Source: CAZHZT01 sp964537285 (GTDB lineage Bacteria; Bacteroidota; Bacteroidia; Chitinophagales; Saprospiraceae). Taken from it: a DNA stretch of 51,997 bases. The notes beneath the pieces are model-generated. The model made no database searches and had not been told where the DNA came from. It saw nothing but the letters and a program-made list of their open reading frames with translations. Positions within the stretch are counted from its first letter, which is position 1. Each line of letters opens with the position of its first letter. The stretch spans positions 1-51,997 of the forward strand of contig CAZHZT010000030.1 of NCBI GenBank assembly GCA_964537285.1. The letters are read 5' to 3'. Both the position numbers and the translations under genes were made by a program. Of this stretch, positions 24,740-34,900 are shown piece after piece.

Positions 24740-24887
24740 GAATGAATTTTAGTTACAAAAGGTATTTTACTGCAAAAATTAAATAATTTTGCAGTAAAGT
24801 CAATAGACTTTGTTCAACGAGTTTCTAAGTGGCTTTCCTTATCATTCTTCCCATTGAGAAAAACGAATTGTTTAATTGCAAGTTGTT

Positions 24888-25040
24888 GAGGCTGCTCAAA
24901 AGTAGCTCTTTGTACCCGGAAAGAAAGTTTTGTTTGGAAAGAGGTGGTTTTTGAGATTTTTCGAAGAAAAATCTCAAAAACCACCTCTTTCCAATAAAAA
25001 ATATTTCTGCCAAAAGCAAAGAACTACTTTTTGGACAGCC
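24888..25040. repeat. Composite palindromic element C with 28-bp perfect central hairpin, divergent gap
   Basis: The outer arms (GAGGCTG...AAAAGTAGCTCTTTG from 24888; CAAAGAACTACTTTTTGG to GACAGCC at 25040) pair over about 23 bp. The central arms 24934-24961 and 24967-24994 are perfect over 28 bp, start TTGGA and close on GATTTTTCGAAGAAAAATC. Flanks and loop match the 4634-4826 element, but the stem between TTGGA and the loop is different. The gap is divergent (minus gene on the left, plus gene on the right), so no transcript ends here. Confidence 0.8.
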
Positions 25041-25343
25041 ATAGCAACCAGCATTACTTGCAATATTTACGGCTTTCGTTTGCTGTAATTCCTTCTTAAC
25101 AAAATATGGCTAAATATTTGATGTGACTACCATGCAATATATGGTAGGCTGGAAAGTAACAAAAATTATTATGGTTCGTTGAATTATGTTTGACAGACAG
25201 TGAGTTAAAGGCTTGAAAAGAAGTATTCGGCACCTTAATCTAAAAAGCGTTCAGAAAAAAGCAGTTCCTTCTCTTCAGCAGCAATTAATATGCCTAACCG
25301 AATTAAGTATAGGCATATTGTTAGCGACTATTTTGCAAACAAT
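25041..25343. other. Gene-free stretch before the PorP/SprF gene
   Basis: About 300 bp of AT-rich DNA between the composite element and the PorP/SprF start. It should hold the promoter, but I see no convincing -33/-7 pair, no hairpin and no small gene. Confidence 0.4.
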
Positions 25344-26393
25344 ATGAAAATTTATCCTGTGAAGCACTATTACCAAAAGCTGATTTATCTATTTTTTACA
25401 ATAGGCCTGTTAAACTTTTTTATAAGCGAAAAAATTATTGCTCAGGATTTGCACTTTTCGCAATTCTATTATTCCCCTTTAAACCTTAGCCCGGCACTAA
25501 CCGGAATTTTTAATGGTGATGTTCGGGTAAACATGAATTACAGGAGCCAGTGGAAGTCCGTTCCGGCAAATTATGAGACTTTTTCCGGAGGGATTGATTT
25601 AAAATTTTATGATAAAAATTTTCAGAACACCCTTTTTTCCGGAGGGCTTTTATTCAATTATGATCGTGCGGGCGATGCTTCTTTGAGCTTAGGCAGCCTT
25701 GCTTTGAGTGGATCACTTACGCAGCAATTAAGTGAAAACAACTTCCTGACCCTGGGACTCCAAGGTTCGGTAGGGCAACGTTCCTTTAGCCTGGAGCAAT
25801 TAACCTTTGACAATCAATTTAATGGTGATCAGTTTGACCCCAACTTGGACAGTCGGGAAAGCTTTCAGACAACCAGCAAGTTCTTTCCGTCTTTTAGCTT
25901 AGGTGCCAATTGGCATTTCCAGATACCGGATGCTAGAACGCGCCTGGATGCCGGAGTAGGGTATTTTCATTTGAATCAACCGGAAGTAAGCTTTCTGGGA
26001 GATCCGACCATACTGCTTCCTTCTAGGCTAAGCTTTTTTGGCATGGGATCCTTTAAGATAGCTTCCATTGCAGATATGGTGGTCCGCTTTCAATCCCATA
26101 GACAGGATGAATACAAAAGTTTGCTATTAGGTGGAGGTATCCGACTTTATCTGAGCGAAGTGAAGACGAGAGAATTATCCATACTTATAGGTGGAGATGT
26201 GCGTCTGGATGATGCCATTATACCTTCTGTTCGATTTGAATATGGGAGCTGGGCTTTTGGTGGCAGTTATGATATCAATAACTCTGATTTTGAAAGAGCC
26301 ACCCGGTCACGAGGCGGCTTCGAAATATCAGTCACCTACATTTACACACAAGTAAAACCGTTGAACATACATAAAATTTGTCCAATTTTTTAA
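25344..26393 (+). CDS. PorP/SprF-family type IX secretion membrane protein
   Basis: A 349-residue outer-membrane protein. I start at the ATG at 25344 (MKIYPVKHYYQKL), whose hydrophobic stretch ends in IIAQ; an upstream ATG at 25290 is less likely. The mature N-terminus DLHFSQFYYSPLNLSPALTG is the family hallmark, as are NYRSQWKS and the C-terminal KICPIF. Barrel-like strands fill the body. SprF and PorP work with the T9SS; SprF-type paralogs are usually encoded beside a large gliding or type B adhesin and help its export or attachment. That is the arrangement here, two genes downstream. Confidence 0.93.
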   Translation: MKIYPVKHYYQKLIYLFFTIGLLNFFISEKIIAQDLHFSQFYYSPLNLSPALTGIFNGDVRVNMNYRSQWKSVPANYETFSGGIDLKFYDKNFQNTLFSGGLLFNYDRAGDASLSLGSLALSGSLTQQLSENNFLTLGLQGSVGQRSFSLEQLTFDNQFNGDQFDPNLDSRESFQTTSKFFPSFSLGANWHFQIPDARTRLDAGVGYFHLNQPEVSFLGDPTILLPSRLSFFGMGSFKIASIADMVVRFQSHRQDEYKSLLLGGGIRLYLSEVKTRELSILIGGDVRLDDAIIPSVRFEYGSWAFGGSYDINNSDFERATRSRGGFEISVTYIYTQVKPLNIHKICPIF

Positions 26394-26442
26394 GAGCCGT
26401 TTTAAATACACTACACCCATGAAAAATGCTACTTGATTATTC

Positions 26443-26501
26443 TTTAGTAGTTGTTTATGGGATGGTTGTCATTGGCAACTATCCCATAAACAACTACTAA
26501 A
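26443..26501. terminator. 26-bp hairpin between PorP/SprF and PorE-like genes
   Basis: Arms 26443-26468 and 26476-26501 pair over 26 bp with one G-T type mismatch and a 7-nt loop. It lies 50 bp after the PorP/SprF stop and 31 bp before the next ATG, and may reduce read-through inside the locus. Confidence 0.75.
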
Positions 26502-26532
26502 ATTGACTTACTCTTTAATTCGGAAGAAAGCA

Positions 26533-28980
26533 ATGAAAAAAAAGATATTTGCGTTTTGTATTGCCCTTTTAGCTTTTTTGTCTGTTGAAGCTCAAACCTT
26601 AAAAGCTTACGAACGAGCGGGAATGGAAGCCCTCCAGGATAAGAATTATTTTGGAGCGGTGAAGTATTTCAAAATCGTATTGGATGTTAGTGCTAATCGC
26701 ACCGATGTATGGTATAATTATGCCGAAGCAGCTCGTTTATTCAATTCATTTTCTTTGGCGGAAAAAGCGTATGAAAGGGTGATTGAGTTAGATGAGAAAG
26801 GGGAGTATCCATTGACGCTTTACTGGTTGGGTTTGGTTAAAAAGCAATTAGGAAAATACGATGAAGCCCTAATGGCCTTTCAGGAGTTTATGGGGTCAGC
26901 GCCTCTGGAAGATCAATATTTTAATAAAACACAACGCGAAATCAATGCTTGTAAACTGGCTCAGGAAATCGTTAATGATTCGATTATTGGCCTGAAGGTA
27001 AACAGGCTGGATGAAAAAGTAAATTCAAATTATACAGAATTCGGACCTTTTATTAAAAACGATACCCTGTATTATTCTTCCCTTCAATTTCAAAATCCAA
27101 AGGTTGATGAACGAGAGCAGCATCCTATGGTTTCAAGAGTTTTAATGGCTCCAATGGATTTCTGGGGGGAAGTTTGGTCAGAACCTTTCTGGGGCGATTC
27201 AATGAATATTGCTCATGCCGTTTTTAATACCACTGGAAATAAGCTTTATTTTAATAAGTGTTATTTTGTCAATACCAATGACCTGATATGTGATCTTTAT
27301 GAAACCCAAAAGCTGCCTGGAGGGATGTGGGATCGGCCGGAAAAGGTATCACGGCCTATTAATCTGGGGGGGTACACGACTACTCAGCCTTCCATTGCTT
27401 TTGATGAGCATGCCGGGAAAGAGGTCTTATTTTTTGCTAGTGATCGACCAGGAGGTATTGGTAAATTAGACATCTGGCAAGCCTATATTAACGCTGATGG
27501 TAGTTTTGACGCTCCTCAACTTGTGAAAGGAATAAATACTACTGAAAACGAGGCTACGCCTTTTTATTTTGCCGATGATAAAACCCTTTATTTTAGTTCC
27601 GACGGGCTGCCGGGTTTAGGTGGCTATGATGTTTTTAAATCCAGCAAACAAGACGGAAAGTGGTCTGAGCCAGAACACATGGGCTATCCTTTAAATAGCA
27701 GTTATAATGATGTTTACTACTTCATAGATAACCAAACCTTAAATGCCTATTTATCTTCCAATCGCCTGGGCTCTTTATTTGTTGATGAGGCTATGGAGTC
27801 TTGTTGCAATGACATTTACGAAGTATCTTATGGAGAAGTAGTCTCTGAGTTGGTTATTGCTACTTTTGATCGTAAAAGTAACATTGCTTTAAAAGGAGTG
27901 ACTACAGAAATGTTGGAACTGCCGAATGAAACAGAACAAACATTCAGGCATCCGGATAAAAATATTTTTTCAGTAGATCTCAAGAATAACAAAAAATACC
28001 AGTTTGTCCATCGCAAACAAGGGTATACTTCGGATACATTCACATTGAGCACTTTAGGCTTATTAGAACCAAAAACATTCCACAGGGAAGTGTATCTTGA
28101 ATTGCTGGACTTAGATTTAGAAGTTCAAATGTACGACCGATTGACCAAAAAGCCTTTAAACGGGGCTAAAGTAGAGGTGTTGACTCCTTTAAAGACTGAA
28201 AGTTTGTGGGAGCGCAAATTTGATGATAATGTATTTTCATTTGATTTAGGCCAGGTGGAATCGTTTAGTATAATTGGAGAAAAGGAAGGATATGTGACGG
28301 ACACTGTTCGCTTACATTTGGATAAGTTAGATGTAAATGGCAATCGGATCATTCATAAATTTTACCTGGAACCCAAGCCTTCCGATATCCTTACACTGTC
28401 TGACTTTTTACCCTTACCCTTATATTTTGATAATAATCAGCCAAGCCGGCAAGAAATGGAAGCAAATACGTTGATTACGTATGCGAAGATGTTTGATAAT
28501 TATTATAAGCGGAAACCTGTCTTTAAGCAGCGATACAGTGAAGGCTTAACCGGAGAAGCTAAAATACTTGCAGAAGCCAAAATTGAGAACTTTTTTGAAC
28601 ATAACGTTCGCCTTGAATATGAAAATTTCAAAGGGTTCCTTGATCATTTGATTAATTACCTGGAACAAGGAAACCGGGCAGAACTATTGATTAAAGGTTA
28701 TGCCAGTCCATTAGCTGATGCGAAGTATAATGAAATCCTAACTAAAAAACGAACCACCAGCCTTCAGAACGAAATCCTTCAATACAAGGATGGTGTTTTA
28801 CTTCCTTATTATAAAGAAGGCAAGCTTCTTATTACCGAAAAACCTTTTGGGGAAACAAAAGCTCCACCTTATGTGAGCGATAATGCAACAGACCGCAGAA
28901 ATTCCGTATACAGTGTAGAGGCCTGTAAAGAAAGGCGGATTGAAATACTTGAAATTAAAGATAACAAAGACTTTGATTAG
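26533..28980 (+). CDS. PorE-like TPR / beta-propeller / OmpA-type protein
   Basis: About 815 residues from the ATG at 26533 (MKKKIFAFCIALLAFL, signal peptide ending VEAQ). Domains in order: TPR repeats at about 25-145 (WYNYAEAARLFNSFSLAEKAYERVIEL-like, quoted in part); a PD40/WD40-like propeller at about 165-440 with ADDKTLYFSSDGLPGLGGYD and LFFASDRPGGIGKLDIW; two carboxypeptidase-regulatory-like domains at about 445-630; and an OmpA-like C-terminal region at about 635-815 with LLIKGYASPLADAKYN and a final RRIEIL. This order is that of the T9SS component PorE, which binds peptidoglycan. Here it is probably a locus-specific paralog. One base separates its stop from the giant gene. Confidence 0.88.
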   Translation: MKKKIFAFCIALLAFLSVEAQTLKAYERAGMEALQDKNYFGAVKYFKIVLDVSANRTDVWYNYAEAARLFNSFSLAEKAYERVIELDEKGEYPLTLYWLGLVKKQLGKYDEALMAFQEFMGSAPLEDQYFNKTQREINACKLAQEIVNDSIIGLKVNRLDEKVNSNYTEFGPFIKNDTLYYSSLQFQNPKVDEREQHPMVSRVLMAPMDFWGEVWSEPFWGDSMNIAHAVFNTTGNKLYFNKCYFVNTNDLICDLYETQKLPGGMWDRPEKVSRPINLGGYTTTQPSIAFDEHAGKEVLFFASDRPGGIGKLDIWQAYINADGSFDAPQLVKGINTTENEATPFYFADDKTLYFSSDGLPGLGGYDVFKSSKQDGKWSEPEHMGYPLNSSYNDVYYFIDNQTLNAYLSSNRLGSLFVDEAMESCCNDIYEVSYGEVVSELVIATFDRKSNIALKGVTTEMLELPNETEQTFRHPDKNIFSVDLKNNKKYQFVHRKQGYTSDTFTLSTLGLLEPKTFHREVYLELLDLDLEVQMYDRLTKKPLNGAKVEVLTPLKTESLWERKFDDNVFSFDLGQVESFSIIGEKEGYVTDTVRLHLDKLDVNGNRIIHKFYLEPKPSDILTLSDFLPLPLYFDNNQPSRQEMEANTLITYAKMFDNYYKRKPVFKQRYSEGLTGEAKILAEAKIENFFEHNVRLEYENFKGFLDHLINYLEQGNRAELLIKGYASPLADAKYNEILTKKRTTSLQNEILQYKDGVLLPYYKEGKLLITEKPFGETKAPPYVSDNATDRRNSVYSVEACKERRIEILEIKDNKDFD

Positions 28981-28981
28981 C

Positions 28982-31900
28982 ATGAAGCTATCTATTCAGG
29001 GCATTATGAGCTTTGAAAAAAATGATTTTTTCCCAAAAGCGTTGTCCATTTTCTCTCTTAAGAGACTATTTATTTTAAGCATACTATTACTGAGCACACT
29101 ATCCCTTAGAGCAACCCATATCGTAGGAGGGAGTATGTCCTACCGTTGCCTGGGAAATAACAATTATGAAATTACCTTAACGGTATATCGGGATTGTTTC
29201 TACGGCGATTTGGATGCATTTTTTGATACCACGGCATCTGTGGGAATATTTAACTCTGCCGGTCAATTAATTGATGAGTTATTCATCCCATTTAATCCGG
29301 CAATTAATGATACGCTTCAGCCGATGCTTTCAGATACTTGCCTGAAAATAGCATCGGATGTTTGTGTGCACACTACTTATTACCGGGATACTGTCTTTTT
29401 ATTTCCCTCTCCGGGAGGATATGTTTTGGCTTATCAGCGATGTTGTAGGAACGGGACTATCAATAATATTATGAATCCTGTAAGTACCGGGGCTACTTTT
29501 GCCGTTTTTATATCAGGTTCGGCTCTTAATAGTTGTAATAATGGAGCTACATTTCAGGATTATCCTCCCCTGTATATATGTGTGAATGAACCTATCAATT
29601 TCGATCATTCAGCCAATGATATAGATGGGGATTCGTTGGTGTATAGATTATGTACGCCTTTATCAGGAGGAAGCCTTTTAATGGGGCAACCTTCCCCTCC
29701 TTCGGCGCCGCCCTATACGCCCATTGTCTGGAATGCCCCTCTTTATAGTTTGGACAATCTCCTGGGAGTAGGGGATCCATTGACCATAGATCCTCAAACA
29801 GGGATGCTATCCGGCCAGCCGGGCTTAACAGGTCAGTTTGTGGTGGGAGTGTGCGTAGAAGAATATCGCAATGGCCAATTACTGTCAACGACCCGTAGGG
29901 ATTTTCAATATAATGTAGGGGTTTGTGTAGAGGTAATGGCAGAAATTGATGCACCTGATGCTCAGTGTGATAAGCTGACGGTTGATTTTCAGAATAATAC
30001 CATTTTTGTCGATAAGTTTCTTTGGGATTTTGGAGATCCAAACAATCCCAATGATTTTTCCATGGAAAAAAATCCTACTTATACTTATTCCGATACCGGA
30101 ACGTATTTGGTAACACTGATCGCGGAACCGGGAACTTCTTGTGCAGACACCGCCTACCACGAAATTTTCCTTCAAAGTAATTCTGCTGTTGCGGATTTTG
30201 AAGTTGAAATTATTGAATGTGCTGATAGTATTATTGTAGATGGGATTGATTTATCTTTTGACTCCGTATCTCCAATAGTACAATGGAATTGGCAATTGTT
30301 TTATGATTCTGAAACCCTTGATTCCGATGAGCAAAACAGTCGGTTTACCATTCCGCGGACTACCGAGCCGGTTGTTTTATTGCTGACTGTAATGTCTGAA
30401 AATGGATGTTCCCAGAATCATAGCTACATTTTTTCTGTTAACCCTATTAATCCGTCTGATCTTATAAAGGATTCTTTATGTATCTGTATTGGAGAATCAG
30501 TCGGGCTTAATCCGGTATTTGTTGACGATTATTTATACCAATGGAGCCCGTCAACAGGCCTTTCTGATAGTGATATTGCAAACCCTGTTGCAACGCCACA
30601 ACAAACGACTACCTACACCTTACTGGTACAGGATTCAACCGGAGGCTGTCAGATAGAAAAAACAGTAGATATACAAGTCAAAAATATCCAACTTGACTTT
30701 GAACCCGTCTTTTCGTGCGATGGTCTGGAAGTCGAATTTATCAATACCAGTATCGATGCGGAAGCTTATTTCTGGGATTTTGGGGATATGAATACCCAAA
30801 GCGATACCTCGAGTTCTGTCAATCCTTCCTACACTTTTCCGGATACTGGAACCTATGTAATTACCTTGATGAGCCTTGCCGGCAGGCCTTGCCCTCAACC
30901 GGATACTTTAGAGCGGGAAATACATATTTCCGGACCTTTACTAGATGCTGATTTTTCGGCGGAATATATTAATTGCCTACCGGCTGGGGTTTTCCTTGAG
31001 TTGACAGATAACTCCAGCATTAATCAAGGGGATCTGGTCGAATGGCAATGGTTAGTAGATGGAGCAGATTTTAGCAATGGACAAAATATAATCAATTTTA
31101 CTATCCCGGAAAACGATACCCTGAATGTGGAGTTACTCGTTCGTTCAGATGAAGGCTGTGTCGATTCGGTGGAGATGGATCTTCCTGTTTTTCTAATAGA
31201 TGATGCATCGATACAGGATAGTTTGCTTATTTGTCCGGGAGAAAGTGTGGAATTATACCCCGGAGCCGATCCGAATTATTCTTATCGGTGGTTTCCTACT
31301 GAAGGCTTGGACAATTCTAACGCTCCTAATCCGATTGCATCCCCGGAAACAACGACTACTTATACTGTTGAAGTTTTGGCTTTTGGAGTGGATACCTGTA
31401 GCTTGGTTCGGGAGGTTACTGTTGTAGCTCCGCCACCTATAGGCTTAAGTGCACCACAAGAGGTTTCTACTTGTGATACGACTGTTAGTTTTAATGCGGA
31501 ATTAAATATATCTGATTTTGAGGTTAAATGGTTCGATGAGCAAGGCGATTCTCTGGCGAATACTTTAATGCTTAGCGTTCAGCCAAATGGAGAGGAAGTG
31601 TATTTAGTGGAAGCTACGGATGCTTTTGGTTGCCAGGAAAAAGATACGACGACTGTTTTTGGAAATGCCTTGAATATCAGTTACGAAGATTTTTCCTTCT
31701 TGTGTAAGGATGATGAAGGACAGCTTCAGGTTACTAATTTAGATTCTACGGACAATCTCACTTTTAGTTGGGAACCGAATGCTTTGATCCTAAATGGAGG
31801 AAGTACAGGCACACCTACTGTTTCGGCAGAACAATTTGGAGAACAAACTTATTTTTTTGAATTGGAAAACCAATTTGGCTGTGTAGATTCAGGTGCCATT

Positions 31901-34900
31901 ACCGTAGCCGTCATTGACGCGGCAGATCAATCAGGTTTTATTCAGGCTGTTCAATGTGAAAGTATGACCGTCAATTTTATGAATTCAGGGCCGAATGCTT
32001 CCTATTATATCTGGAATTTTGGTGATCCTTCTAATCCAAATGCCACATTTATTGGGGGACTGCCTTCATATACCTATCCGGATACAGGGACTTATTTGGT
32101 TTCCCTGATCTTGCCGGCACTTGATTGCCCGGATACGATCCTACTTCCGGTAGAAGTTACAGATGGCCCCTTATTAACGGCTGACTTTAATGTGGAAATA
32201 AGCGACTGTAGTATACAGAATGCAGTTTTAAGCTTTTCGGATCAATCAGTGCATACTCAAGCGGAAATAATTTCATGGGATTGGACATTCAGCACAGGGG
32301 CAATGTCGAATATTCCGAATCCATCAATTTCTGTAACCCAAGATGATACTGTTGGCGTACAATTAATTGTTGAAAGTCAGGGAGGATGTTTGGATACTAC
32401 ATTTCAATTATTGCCGGTGGATGTTATTGAATCTCTTAACTTACCAGACACTTTAAGCGTTTGTAAAGGTTCTACGGTTGAGCTCAATCCATTGGGAGAT
32501 ACTTCCTATTTATACAACTGGCAACCAGGAATCTTTTTAGATGATTCGCTGGAAGCTAATCCTTCAGTTACTGTAGACTCCTTTATAAGCTTTCAGCTTA
32601 GCGTCACAGCGGTCAGCATTGATGAATGTACGATTCAAGATACGATTTCAGTCGATATTTTTCCGGAAATCGACCTAAATACTAGTGGCGATACCATCAT
32701 ATGCTCCGATAGCGTTAGCATTTTTGCCATCAGTAATAATGCCGAACAATGGCTATGGATCGATAGTGGGGGAGGTGTTTTAGCTAATGAATCTTCTATT
32801 ACGATTGTACCAGACGGACTTGAGCAGTTCTTTGTGGTAGCGACAGATCAGAATGGCTGTACGCGTTTGGACTCCCTGGAAGTTGGCGGCTTTGCTGTTG
32901 ATGCAGAGGTTCAGGAAACTGAACAGATAGATTGTGAAGCGTCCAACTCATTTTTAACATTATTGAATGGAAATTTAGAGGATACGCTCACTGTTCAGAG
33001 TACTCCGCCGGGCTTAATTTTTTTACAAAATGATTCTTTGCTGGTCAATACTTCTGTACCAGGGACGTACAATGCTCAATTGACAATAACTAACCAGTAT
33101 GGGTGTGAAACAATAGACTCCTTGGATTTGACGGTAATAAGTGATGATCTACAGTTGGATTTTGAAGGGACCGTTCAATGCGACGGCCTGAGTGTGCAAT
33201 TTGATAATCAGAGTATGAATGCTCCTGCCTACCTTTGGAGTTTTGGTGATCCAGCCAATCCTGATAGCATATCAATTCTTGAATCACCCTTATACACCTA
33301 TTCTGATACGGGTATCTATCAAGTAATGCTAACAGTTGGGTACGATCTGCCATGCGTAGATACAATCAATAAAGAAATTCAAATTAGCGACGTTCTGCTC
33401 AATGCAGAGCTGGACTTTTTTTATGAAGATTGTTTTAAGGATTCTGTAACGGTTGTGTTTGCCAATGAATCCATCAATAATCAAACCGACACTACTTTCA
33501 TAAACTGGACACTTAGTAATGGTGAAACCTACGATGTTGATAAATTTCAACTGATCGTCACGGATACTATTACGTTAACGGCAACTCTGGCTATTTCTAC
33601 TTCCTTAGGTTGTACGGATACAGTCAGTACAACTGTTGATATTTTTCCAATTGGAGAGGTAGAAATTCCAGAATCAGTTATCGCATGCAAGGGAGAAGGA
33701 GCTTTCTTAAATCCGGGCGGTAAAGAAGGGTTGATATATGAATGGTCGCCTTCTGTTGGTTTGGATGATCCATCGGCAACCAATCCCTTTGCTTCACCTG
33801 ATTCTACTACACAATACATGGCCGTTATTCGAAGCATAAGCGGAGATACCTGTGAGATTGTCCGGGAAGTAAACGTATTCGTTCCTGAAGAAATTGAATT
33901 AGTATTACCAAATGACACGAGTATTTGCGCACAAAGTATTTCGATCACGGCAACAGCACCCCAAGCTAACGTATGGATCTGGACGAATGAATTGCAAGAA
34001 GTTTTAAGTAATAGCCCAGTTCTTGATGTTGCCCCCCAAGGAGTAAATGAGTATTTTGTTGAAACTCAGGACGTGTTCGGATGTAAAAAAACGGATAGCA
34101 TCACCATTGCTGGAAATGCTTTAGATATTGAAGTTGTCGGAGATACTTTTTTCTGTACCGATGATAACCCTATATTATCGATTTTTAACTTTGATTCAGA
34201 AGATACGCTGATTGTAGACTGGGTGCCCGACTTTTTTATAGAGGGCAACAATGACTCCTTAGTTGTTTTGGTAAATACAGCGCAAACCTTTGATACGCTT
34301 GTAAATGTAACTATTGAAAACCAGTACGGGTGCCAAATGGAAGATAGTTTGAATCTGGCTATTCTTGATGTTGGAGATTTTTCTGATCCTGTTAGTTTTG
34401 CTCAATGTGAAGGATTAGCGGTTACCTTTATATACGATGGCCCTAATGCGGCTTATTACACATGGAATTTTGGAGATCCCCTCAACCCTGGTGCAACAGA
34501 TCAAGGTAAAAATGTTACTTATACCTATTCCAGTGCAGGAACTTACACGGTCACATTGGAGCCAGCCTTCCAAAACCTGGATTGCTTGCCATCCATATCC
34601 CTGGATATTGAAGTCTTTGAACCTCCATTATTTGATTTTGCAGTCGACTGGTCCTTTATAGAGTGCCAGGATAGCGCAATTCTGGCTTTTACAGATGCTT
34701 CTACACATGTTCAGGATGAAATAGTATCATGGCAATGGACATTTAGCAATGGAGTAATGGATACAACACTTACTCCTGAAATTATATTGAATGTCAGTAC
34801 TACTCTTGATTATGAACTCATTTTAACCACTTCGATAGGATGTTCGGATACTATTTCTGATCAGATCAACATTAATCTTATCGAAGTTGATTTGACGGAT

